The position numbers were made by a program, and so were the translations under genes. A DNA stretch of 64,000 nucleotides from Alphaproteobacteria bacterium (lineage in GTDB: Bacteria > Pseudomonadota > Alphaproteobacteria > DSM-16000 > Inquilinaceae): assembly GCA_028281925.1 (NCBI GenBank), contig JANQIX010000055.1:62001-126000 (forward strand), in the 5' to 3' direction. Within the stretch, counting starts at the first letter, position 1. Every line of letters starts with the position of its first letter. The notes under the pieces were generated by a model, which was given only the letters and a program-made list of their open reading frames with translations, ran no database searches and was not told where the DNA came from. Of the stretch, positions 34,215-41,616 are shown in pieces.

Positions 34215-36980
34215 ATGAACCATGCGCGGGCTCAGTCCCGCGGCAGTGCGGCGACGTTCGATGGCATGTCGGCGACGCATGATGGGCCGCCGATGATGAC
34301 CTTCTCGATCCCGACGGCGGTGCTGTCGGCACTTGCGGGGACCGCGGTGCTGTTCGGCGTGTTGGTGTATCTGGCAAGGGTCCCAAATGCGCCAAGAGGC
34401 GTGCGGTGGTGGGCTGCCGCCTTTGGTCTCAATGTGCTGCGTCACGCGGCCTTCTTTTCGGTACCCCTTGTCGGGCCAGAGGTTGCCGTTTTCCTGGGCG
34501 AGACCCTGCAAGCCCATTCGGTCGTGTTCCTGCTGGCCGGTACGCTGGCGTATCTCGGGCGACGGCTGCCGCCGCGATGGGTGATCGGGCTGTGCGCCCT
34601 GACCACGGCCTGGGCTGCTCTCACTGTGTTCGGTGGGGCCGGGTTCCTGGTTCAGACAGCGCCCCTCTATGCCTTCTCAGGCGCGGCCATGATCTATACG
34701 GGCTGGGTTCTGATCAGACACCGCAGCGATGGCCATCATGTCGGCTACCCCTTCACCGGCACCGCTTTCGTGCTGTGGGGTCTGCATCGCCTCGACTATC
34801 CGATTCTGCGGCCGGCGGAGTGGTTCGCCCCGTGGGGATTCCTGCTTGCCCATGTGTTCTCCATGGTTGTCGCCTTGGGCCTGATCGTCATCGTTCAGCG
34901 CCATCACCTCTGGCAGGCCAAGCGGGAGATGGAGGACCGGCAGAGGGCGGAACGGGCAACGCACGAGAGCGGCGAACGGTTCCGCTCGCTGGTGGAGAAC
35001 ATGCGCGGGATCATCTTCTGCCGGTCGGAGAAAGATCGCGCCGGCGCCTTCATCTGGGGGGCAGATGCGCAGACCATAGCCGGCACCGTCGAACATGAGC
35101 GGGCGAACGTTCCGCTTTGGTACGAGTCGGTACACGCTGAGGACCGTGAGGCCTATCTGGCTGCCGAAAGGCTGCGGAAGACCGAGGATGTGCCCTTCGC
35201 CATCGAGTACCGGATCAACCATCCGGCGACCGGACAGCTTCGTTTCATGCGCGAGATCGGCTGGAACGTCCACGATGCGACGTCCCAGAGCACCTTTTTC
35301 GACAGCTACATCGTCGACATAACGGACGAGGTCGCGGCCCGGGAGGCTCTGCGGCGATCGGAAGAGATGTTTTCCAAGGCGTTCCACTGCAGCCCCGGCC
35401 TCAGCAACATCACGGATCAGCGGACCGGCCGGATTCTGGACGTCAACGAAGCGTGGCTATCGGTTCTGGGCTTCGCGCGAGACGAGGCGATCGGCAGGTC
35501 AGGCCTCGAACTCGGCCTCTGGGCGGATATCGAAGACCGCCACGCGATCATCCGCGAGTTGGAAGACCACGGCAGGGCGCGAGACCACCAGGCGACATGG
35601 CGATCCAGGGACGGAGCCATACGGCACGTGCTCGTCTCTGCCGAGCATGTCGAATTGAGCGGGCAGCTGAGCGTTCTCTGGGTCGCTCACGACATCACGG
35701 AACGCAGCCGCTCCGAGGCACGGCTGCGACGCTCGGCCGCCGAAGAGACGGCGCTGGGCAGGTTGCTTCACCTCGCCCTTATCGCCGATCCAATCGACGA
35801 CTACCTGCAGGCATCGCTGGAAATGCTGGTCCGCTCCGTGCCGTGGCTCAGCCCCATCATGCAAGGTGGAATCTTCGTTGCGCGACCCTCCGAGACGGGC
35901 GGCCGGATGCTTCGCCTGACGGCCAACTTCAACATGGCGCCGGAGTTGTCGACCCTGTGCAGAACGGTGCCGCTCGGTGCCTGCATATGTGGCCGTGCCG
36001 CCGCCGAATGCGAGATCCAGTACGCCGAATGCATCGACGACCGACATGAGATCCACTTCGATGGCATGCCGCCCCATGGCCACTACAGCGTGCCGATCAT
36101 GATCGGCGGCCAAGTTGCCGGCGTGATCGTCCTCTACCTGCCGGCCGGCCATCGCCGCGACACCGAAGCCGAGGCCTTCCTCGGGCGGGTGGCCGATGTC
36201 CTCGGCATGGGGATGGCGGCCCGACAGGCAAGCTTGGCGCTGCAGGCGGCGAAAACGGAGGCGGAGGCCGCCAACCGGTCGAAGACGGAGTTCCTGGCCA
36301 ATATGAGCCACGAGCTGCGCACGCCCCTCAACTCCATCATCGGCTTTTCGCAGATCATGGAGACTGAGACGTTTGGGCGATTGGGTGATGCGCGTTACGC
36401 CGACTACGCGCATCTCATTAACGAGTCGGGAACGCACCTGCTAACCGTGATCAGCGATCTCCTCGACGTGTCGCGCGTGGAAATCGGCAGCCTGCGGCTG
36501 GAGGAAGGCGATATCGACGTGCGGAGCCTTGTGGAGTCCTGCCGGACCATGGTCCGGGAGCGTGTGGACCATGCCGGGCTCGCGCTGGATGTGGACTTGC
36601 CCGAAGACTTGCCACGCTTGCGGGCCGACGAGGTCAGAGTGAAGCAGATTCTGCTGAACCTGCTGTCCAACGCGATCAAGTTCACGCCCCGCGGCGGCAC
36701 GGTCACGATCTCCGCCTTGGCCGATACCGGGGGGTCCTTGACGCTGGTCGTCGCCGATACCGGCATTGGCATACCGGCGGGTGACATCGACCATGTGATG
36801 ACCATGTTCGGCCAGGTCGGCAGCACGCTGACGCGCGACCGGGACGGGGCCGGCATTGGCCTGCCGCTGTCGCAGCGGCTGGCCGAGATGCATGGCGGTA
36901 CGTTGACGCTCGCCGCCGAACCCGGCGGCGGCACACGCGTTGCCGTTCGTTTTCCGGCCGATCGGCTGTGTGCAGCGTGA
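34215..36980 (+). CDS. Multi-sensor histidine kinase (membrane domain, two PAS, GAF)
   Basis: A 921-residue kinase. Residues about 29-228 contain roughly seven hydrophobic helices. Next come two PAS domains (about 255-370 and 385-500), then a GAF domain (about 515-670) with a cysteine-rich patch LGACICGRAAAECE. HisKA follows with NMSHELRTPLNSIIG (phosphoacceptor His699). The ATPase domain has NAIKFTPRGG, DTGIGIPAGD and GAGIGLPLSQRL. There is no receiver domain and no adjacent response regulator, so the partner is elsewhere. The cysteine patch could hold a redox or metal cofactor, which is speculation. Start at the ATG at 34215; other in-frame ATGs lie at 34266 and 34293. Confidence 0.9.
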   Translation: MNHARAQSRGSAATFDGMSATHDGPPMMTFSIPTAVLSALAGTAVLFGVLVYLARVPNAPRGVRWWAAAFGLNVLRHAAFFSVPLVGPEVAVFLGETLQAHSVVFLLAGTLAYLGRRLPPRWVIGLCALTTAWAALTVFGGAGFLVQTAPLYAFSGAAMIYTGWVLIRHRSDGHHVGYPFTGTAFVLWGLHRLDYPILRPAEWFAPWGFLLAHVFSMVVALGLIVIVQRHHLWQAKREMEDRQRAERATHESGERFRSLVENMRGIIFCRSEKDRAGAFIWGADAQTIAGTVEHERANVPLWYESVHAEDREAYLAAERLRKTEDVPFAIEYRINHPATGQLRFMREIGWNVHDATSQSTFFDSYIVDITDEVAAREALRRSEEMFSKAFHCSPGLSNITDQRTGRILDVNEAWLSVLGFARDEAIGRSGLELGLWADIEDRHAIIRELEDHGRARDHQATWRSRDGAIRHVLVSAEHVELSGQLSVLWVAHDITERSRSEARLRRSAAEETALGRLLHLALIADPIDDYLQASLEMLVRSVPWLSPIMQGGIFVARPSETGGRMLRLTANFNMAPELSTLCRTVPLGACICGRAAAECEIQYAECIDDRHEIHFDGMPPHGHYSVPIMIGGQVAGVIVLYLPAGHRRDTEAEAFLGRVADVLGMGMAARQASLALQAAKTEAEAANRSKTEFLANMSHELRTPLNSIIGFSQIMETETFGRLGDARYADYAHLINESGTHLLTVISDLLDVSRVEIGSLRLEEGDIDVRSLVESCRTMVRERVDHAGLALDVDLPEDLPRLRADEVRVKQILLNLLSNAIKFTPRGGTVTISALADTGGSLTLVVADTGIGIPAGDIDHVMTMFGQVGSTLTRDRDGAGIGLPLSQRLAEMHGGTLTLAAEPGGGTRVAVRFPADRLCAA

Positions 36981-37018
36981 GGCGGATCCTCGGGGCCACG
37001 GGTGACCGAAGTACGCTG

Positions 37019-37924
37019 TCAGTCGTCCGTATCCCCGCCGGTCTGCGGTCCTGCTTCGGCGAACAGCCAATCGCGAAACGCCCGGATTTTCTGACGATTG
37101 GCCGTATGTTCAGGGTAGACGACGAAATAGGCATACTCGCTGGGCAGACCAAGCGCGAATGGGCGTACCAACCGCCCCGCGACCAAGTCGTCCTGCGCAA
37201 GCGCGCTGCGCCCCAGGGCCACGCCCTGCCCGTCCACCGCCGCCTGCAGCAGCATGCTGGAATCGGTGAAGGCCGGTCCGCGGTGCGGATCGACATCGCT
37301 CACGCCGGCCGCCTTCAGCCAATGGGCCCAGGTCACGTTCAGGTCGTCGTGCAACAGCGTGAAGTGCACGAGGTCCGCCGGCCGATCCAGTGCTGCGGCA
37401 CCATCGCGTAGCGCCGGGCTCAGCACAGGAAACACCTCTTCCTCCATGAACGCCTCGACCCGCAAGCCGGGATAGCGCCCCGTGCCATAGCGGATGGCGA
37501 CATCCACGTCGTCCCGGTCGAAGCTGACCGGAGCGTCGTCGGCAGAAACCAGCACGTCGATCTCCGGATGGCGCAGGCGGAATTGGCGCAGGCGCGGTAC
37601 CAGCCATCGCGCAGCGAAGGACGGCAGCACGCTGACCTTCAGCGCACCCCCGGCCTCATGCGCCACCAGCCTGTCGGTCGCGACCGCCAGGCGGCGGAAC
37701 GCCTCGCGCACCTCCGGCAGATAGGTCTGGCCGGCATCCGTCAGCAACAGGCCCCGCGCGCTGCGGCGGAACAGGCGCACGCCCAGATGGGTCTCCAGAC
37801 TCTTCACGCTGTGGCTGACTGCGGCCTGAGTCACGTTCAGCTCTTGCGCGGCACGCGTGAACGACAGATGACGACCCGCAGCCTCGAAGACTCGCAACGC
37901 GTTCAGCGACGGAAGGGCGACCAT
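37019..37924 (-). CDS. LysR family regulator, GcvA-like
   Basis: A 301-residue LysR-type regulator. The winged helix at the N-terminus reads LPSLNALRVFEAAGRHLSFTRAA, then ELNVTQAAVSHSVKSLETHLG, the opening characteristic of the GcvA subgroup. The effector-binding domain follows (LVPRLRQFRLRHPEIDV, DVAIRYGTGRYPG). GcvA regulates glycine cleavage in enterobacteria, but relatives control many genes. It is divergent from the DUF1127 gene across 169 bp. Confidence 0.9.
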   Translation of the reverse strand: MVALPSLNALRVFEAAGRHLSFTRAAQELNVTQAAVSHSVKSLETHLGVRLFRRSARGLLLTDAGQTYLPEVREAFRRLAVATDRLVAHEAGGALKVSVLPSFAARWLVPRLRQFRLRHPEIDVLVSADDAPVSFDRDDVDVAIRYGTGRYPGLRVEAFMEEEVFPVLSPALRDGAAALDRPADLVHFTLLHDDLNVTWAHWLKAAGVSDVDPHRGPAFTDSSMLLQAAVDGQGVALGRSALAQDDLVAGRLVRPFALGLPSEYAYFVVYPEHTANRQKIRAFRDWLFAEAGPQTGGDTDD

Positions 37925-38093
37925 GGCGGCTTCACAACGCCGGGCAGAGTGTTAACGCTTCGATAATACATGAATTCACCTTATGTCTCCATGAAAAATC
38001 ATCCTTTGAAAGCCCATGTTTTTCAAACCATTTTGGGAATGCAACCCAGCCGGAACCGTGGACCGGCAACAATGTTCTATAAGGTGACCGAAT

Positions 38094-38306
38094 ATGCGTA
38101 CGACGATTGCTCACGAGCATCACCGGGATCTGTCCCATGGCATCGGGCATGCGCTGCATGAGATCGTGCACACGATGCATGTGTGGCAGGAGCGGGCGCG
38201 GGCGCGCCGGCAGCTGGCAGAACTGGATGACCATCTGCTGCGCGACATCGGCGTGGACCGAGATTCGCTGCGGCATGAAATCGACAAGCCGTTCTGGCGG
38301 GCTTGA
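38094..38306 (+). CDS. DUF1127 small protein
   Basis: A 70-residue basic, amphipathic protein. The C-terminal part WQERARARRQLAELDDHLLRDIGVDRDSL is the YjiS-like DUF1127 motif. In alphaproteobacteria such small proteins have been linked to RNA-related regulation of phosphate and carbon metabolism and to stress responses; the role here is unknown. The ATG at 38094 follows AAGGTGA. It is divergent from the LysR gene. Confidence 0.88.
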   Translation: MRTTIAHEHHRDLSHGIGHALHEIVHTMHVWQERARARRQLAELDDHLLRDIGVDRDSLRHEIDKPFWRA

Positions 38307-38327
38307 GATCCTTGCGGCATGACCGGC

Positions 38328-39566
38328 TCACGGGCGGCGGAGATGCAGTTTCCCGGCGCCGTTGAAGGCCGCGTAGAGTTGCGTGAACTGCATCTGGAAG
38401 TCGCGCCAGGTCAGCTCGCGGGGACCGGCGGCGGCGACGGCCCGGTGAAGGGCCGGCAGGTCCGTCCGCCCGTCGATGCGCGACAAGATCGCGCCGGTCA
38501 GCCTCGGCATCGGTAGCCTAAGCGCGACCCCATCAAGATCCCCCGATAGTACATTGCCGGGACGGAACGATCGGACCCAATCCATGAGGCTCCGATCCGT
38601 CAGCGTCGGGCACAGCTCTGCATCCTCCGGGTCGGCCACGGCCTCGGACGAACGCCCCTGACCCACCACATAGACGATGTGGACCTTCATGTTCCCGGCC
38701 AGTTCCTCGGCCAGGGCCGCCTGATCCAACGGCGGTAAGGCCTGCACGCGGGCCAACAGCCGCGGTTGCTTCACATAGGTCTCGGGCCGATAGCGGATCG
38801 GCTGCATGAAGGTCGCGATCTCCAGCCCCGCCGCCTCCACCATCTCAGCCAATTCCATGACGGTGAAGGCCCGGTCGCGTTCGTGCAGCAGCAGGTCGTA
38901 GAGCCCGGCATCGCTCATCCTATGGTCCCCGACCCAGGGGTTGCGGATGAACCCGTTCGTCTCGGGCAGGGCCGGCAGCAGCTGTCGGGCGATGGCCACG
39001 CGGTCGGACGGTGGCAGATCCTGCCCCAGCCGGCGCAGCGTCGACTGCAGCGGATAGACCCCATCTCGGCCAAAGGGCGCGTAGACCATCAGGCCCATGC
39101 CGCCGGTCGGCGACATCACATCGACAAGTGCCCGCAGCCCGGCTAAGGGGTCCGCCAGATGGTGCAGCACGCCACAGCAGTCGATGTAGTCGTACGGACC
39201 TGGCGCAAGGGCCGCTGCATCCAGAATCGAGCCGGTAAGGAAGCGGATCGACGACAGACCACGCGCGGCGGCACGAGACTCGGCAACCGCCCGCGCCGTC
39301 ACGGAGAGATCCAGATAGACGACCTCAGCGTCCAGCCCCCAGTCGGCGGCATGCTGCGCCAGCATGATCGCGGCGTCCCCGGTGCCGCCGCCGGCAATCA
39401 GCGCCCTGAATGTTCGACCCTGCGGCAGGCGGCCGGCAAAGATGTAGTGGCACACCTCGTCGAGATGGCTGGGTGAGCCTTCGATCAGGCGCGTCTTCTC
39501 GTCCTGCGGGTTGCGCGTGGGGTACGGGTAGGCCTCGTACTGGGCCGCGACAGCCTCGTCCGTCAC
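38328..39566 (-). CDS. Class I SAM-dependent methyltransferase, YPYP-type
   Basis: A 412-residue protein that opens with AAQYEAYPYPTRNP, a signature shared by a group of alphaproteobacterial methyltransferases. The SAM fold follows, with RALIAGGGTGDAAIMLA (motif I), VVYLDLS and DYIDCCGVLHHLADP. A further 200 C-terminal residues form a separate helical domain of unknown role, a layout reminiscent of protein methyltransferases with a regulatory second domain. It starts at the GTG at 39566, which overlaps the asparaginase stop as GTGA, so the two genes are coupled. The substrate is unknown. Confidence 0.85.
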   Translation of the reverse strand: MTDEAVAAQYEAYPYPTRNPQDEKTRLIEGSPSHLDEVCHYIFAGRLPQGRTFRALIAGGGTGDAAIMLAQHAADWGLDAEVVYLDLSVTARAVAESRAAARGLSSIRFLTGSILDAAALAPGPYDYIDCCGVLHHLADPLAGLRALVDVMSPTGGMGLMVYAPFGRDGVYPLQSTLRRLGQDLPPSDRVAIARQLLPALPETNGFIRNPWVGDHRMSDAGLYDLLLHERDRAFTVMELAEMVEAAGLEIATFMQPIRYRPETYVKQPRLLARVQALPPLDQAALAEELAGNMKVHIVYVVGQGRSSEAVADPEDAELCPTLTDRSLMDWVRSFRPGNVLSGDLDGVALRLPMPRLTGAILSRIDGRTDLPALHRAVAAAGPRELTWRDFQMQFTQLYAAFNGAGKLHLRRP

Positions 39567-40615
39567 GCCGGGAACCCCTCGGCCGGACGGACCTCGCCGA
39601 TCTCAAACCCCCGATGGTTCGTGAGCGTCGGCGCCGTCCACGCCGCCACCTGCTCCGCCCCGACGCCGTCGAGCGCGCCGACATGGCGCAACAGCGCCGT
39701 CATGGCGACCTGCGAGGCACGGCCGGCTCCATCATCGATCTTCAGCGCAATCCCAAGGCCCAGTTCCGGTAGACAGGCGCAGTAGACGCCCTCCGCCCCC
39801 GTTTTGCTCAGCACGCGGCCATTGGTGCCGGAAATCAGCGCCGTGTCGAACCGGGTTCGCCCGCCGACCATATAGGGGTGGCCGCCCCAGGCGCGGCGCA
39901 CGCGAAGAACGGCTTCGATCCTGCGGTCCGCAAGATCGGCGGGATCTGCCATGCGTGCCATGGCGACGGCAAGCCCGCCCAGCGATACGGCGATGGTCGG
40001 AACCGAACAGCCATCGCGTGCCCGCGGCGCATGCCCCAAGTCCTGCCCCGTCATCAGCTCAACAATGCCTAAGATGCGCTGCTGCACCGGATGGGTGAAA
40101 TCGGTATAGCCCTTGATCGGATCGCCCTTGTGGCAGGCGGTCGCCAACATGCCGGCATGCTTGCCGGAGCAGTTGTTGTGCACCGCCGTCGGTGTCACAC
40201 CGCGCCGCGCCAGGTCTTCCGCAGCCTTCGCGTCGGCCGGCGCATGCGGCCCACATTCCAGGTCGCCAGCGGAAAGGCCGATGCGGTCGAGCCAGCGCTC
40301 GACAGCCTCGGTGTGTACGGGTTCGCCCAGATGCGAGGCACAGGAAAGCGCCAGCTCTTCATCGCTGATGGCCATCGCGTCGGCGGCGCCGCTTTCCACG
40401 ATCGCCAGAGCCTGTAGCGGCTTGATCGCGGATCGGGGGTAGACCGGCCGCTCGAAATCCCCCCAATAGCCGGCCACGCGGCCGCGCGCATCGGCGATCA
40501 CCGCGCGTCCATGATGGCAGCACTCGACAATCGTCCCCCGCGTCACCTCCACCAGCACGGGCGAGTCGGACGTGACCCGCGGTGCGGGAGGCGCGATCTG
40601 TGTGTCATGGGGCAT
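39563..40615 (-). CDS. L-asparaginase, Rhizobium etli AspB/ReAV-type
   Basis: A 350-residue enzyme of the asparaginase II family typified by Rhizobium etli, unrelated to E. coli asparaginases. It should hydrolyse L-asparagine to aspartate and ammonia in the cytosol. Residues I recall as catalytic or zinc-binding in ReAV appear conserved with a constant offset of 14: Ser62-x-x-Lys65 in RSAIK, Ser94 in SCASHLG, Cys149 and Lys152 in NNCSGKHAG, and Cys203 in DGCSVPT. The later lysine may be Lys271. The ATG at 40615 gives the usual N-terminus; the frame extends into a large inverted repeat upstream. It overlaps the methyltransferase gene by 4 bp. Confidence 0.88.
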   Translation of the reverse strand: MPHDTQIAPPAPRVTSDSPVLVEVTRGTIVECCHHGRAVIADARGRVAGYWGDFERPVYPRSAIKPLQALAIVESGAADAMAISDEELALSCASHLGEPVHTEAVERWLDRIGLSAGDLECGPHAPADAKAAEDLARRGVTPTAVHNNCSGKHAGMLATACHKGDPIKGYTDFTHPVQQRILGIVELMTGQDLGHAPRARDGCSVPTIAVSLGGLAVAMARMADPADLADRRIEAVLRVRRAWGGHPYMVGGRTRFDTALISGTNGRVLSKTGAEGVYCACLPELGLGIALKIDDGAGRASQVAMTALLRHVGALDGVGAEQVAAWTAPTLTNHRGFEIGEVRPAEGFPA

Positions 40616-40643
40616 CGAGGGTTCCGGTTGCGTGCAATAAAGC

Positions 40644-40695
40644 TGGGCGCAAGACCTTGCACGGGGCCGGTGCGGCGGGCAAGGTCTTGCGCCCA
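40644..40695. repeat. 17-bp perfect inverted repeat in a divergent promoter region
   Basis: The arm TGGGCGCAAGACCTTGC (40644-40660) is exactly complementary to 40679-40695 around an 18-base loop. It lies 29 bp before the asparaginase start and 19 bp before the SpoU methyltransferase start, so it would be in the 5' leader of at least one transcript. It could be a protein-binding dyad or an RNA hairpin. Confidence 0.8.
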
Positions 40696-40713
40696 TTCGA
40701 GAGGTTGGTGAGG

Positions 40714-41247
40714 ATGCGCGGGTACTTCGCCGTTGGTGTAGAAGGGGTCAGCAAGCCTCGCAATGTCGGCGCAATGCTGCGCACGGCACACGCTTTTGGT
40801 GCCGCTTTTGCGTTCGTCATCGCGCCTGCCGCCGATTTGGACGAGATCGAGAGCACCGACCCCAGCGATGCGATCGGCCAAGTGCCGTTCTACCTGTTCC
40901 CCAACGTCGCCTCGCTGATGCTGCCCAGCGGCTGCACGCTGGTGGCCGTGGAAATGACGGAGGACGCCATCGATCTTCCCAGCTTCCGCCATCCGCGACA
41001 GGCGGCCTATGTGCTGGGGTCGGAACGATATGGTCTGTCCGACGCCCTGTTGGCGCGGGCGGAGCTGACCGTGAAGATCCCGACGCGGTTCTCTTTGAAC
41101 CTGTCACTGACCGGCGGCCTGGTGATGTACGACCGCATGATCAGCCTTGAGCGTTTCGCCGCCCGCCCGCTGATGCCGGGCGGTCCGATCGTGCCGCTGC
41201 CGCCGGCCGAATTCGGCCGCCCGATCGTCCGCAGCCGGCAGGCCTGA
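40714..41247 (+). CDS. RNA 2'-O-methyltransferase, TrmH/SpoU family
   Basis: A 177-residue SPOUT-fold methyltransferase lacking the extra RNA-binding domains of RlmB. Motif 1 is VEGVSKPRNVGAMLRTAHAFGA, motif 2 is AAYVLGSERYGLSDALLA and motif 3 is FSLNLSLTGGLVMYDRM, the knot that binds SAM. The start at 40714 (MRGYFAVGVEG) follows a GGTGAGG element. The target RNA cannot be deduced. A 17-bp inverted repeat lies just upstream, between this gene and the divergent asparaginase. Confidence 0.88.
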   Translation: MRGYFAVGVEGVSKPRNVGAMLRTAHAFGAAFAFVIAPAADLDEIESTDPSDAIGQVPFYLFPNVASLMLPSGCTLVAVEMTEDAIDLPSFRHPRQAAYVLGSERYGLSDALLARAELTVKIPTRFSLNLSLTGGLVMYDRMISLERFAARPLMPGGPIVPLPPAEFGRPIVRSRQA

Positions 41248-41261
41248 TCCGCCGCCCCAGG

Positions 41262-41423
41262 TCAGGCGAACAGCAACAACACCAGGATCGCCAGCACCAA
41301 CAGGTCGCCGAGCGCGGGATGACTCCATCCCGAGAGCCGCCCCTGCGGATGGGTTGCAGACCCGTGCACGTCATGGCTTTGGTCGTGCCGCGGGTCGGTG
41401 TGCCAAAAGGCAAGTCCCGACAT
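41262..41423 (-). CDS. Small single-pass membrane protein, 53 residues
   Basis: The ATG at 41423 follows an excellent GGAGGTG ribosome site with 8-base spacing. The 53-residue product has a hydrophilic His-rich N-terminal part (AFWHTDPRHDQSHDVHG) and a C-terminal membrane helix (LGDLLVLAILVLLLFA) ending at the stop, the layout of a tail-anchored peptide. I know no family for it. It lies between the SpoU gene and the flavoprotein gene, on the opposite strand. Confidence 0.6.
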   Translation of the reverse strand: MSGLAFWHTDPRHDQSHDVHGSATHPQGRLSGWSHPALGDLLVLAILVLLLFA

Positions 41424-41616
41424 TCCAAGCACCTCCGGTCCGGCGGCCCTCTTAAGGAAGTCCGAAACCGACAACACCGCAGGCCCGACGGCGCTGACCA
41501 ACCCGCATCGTCGGGCGAAGGCCACCTGTCTGACACAATAGTGTAACACGGATCGCAGGGCCGGCGGGGCACTATCGCGTGAACGGCGGGTCGACCCTGC
41601 CGGAAAGGATGACCGA

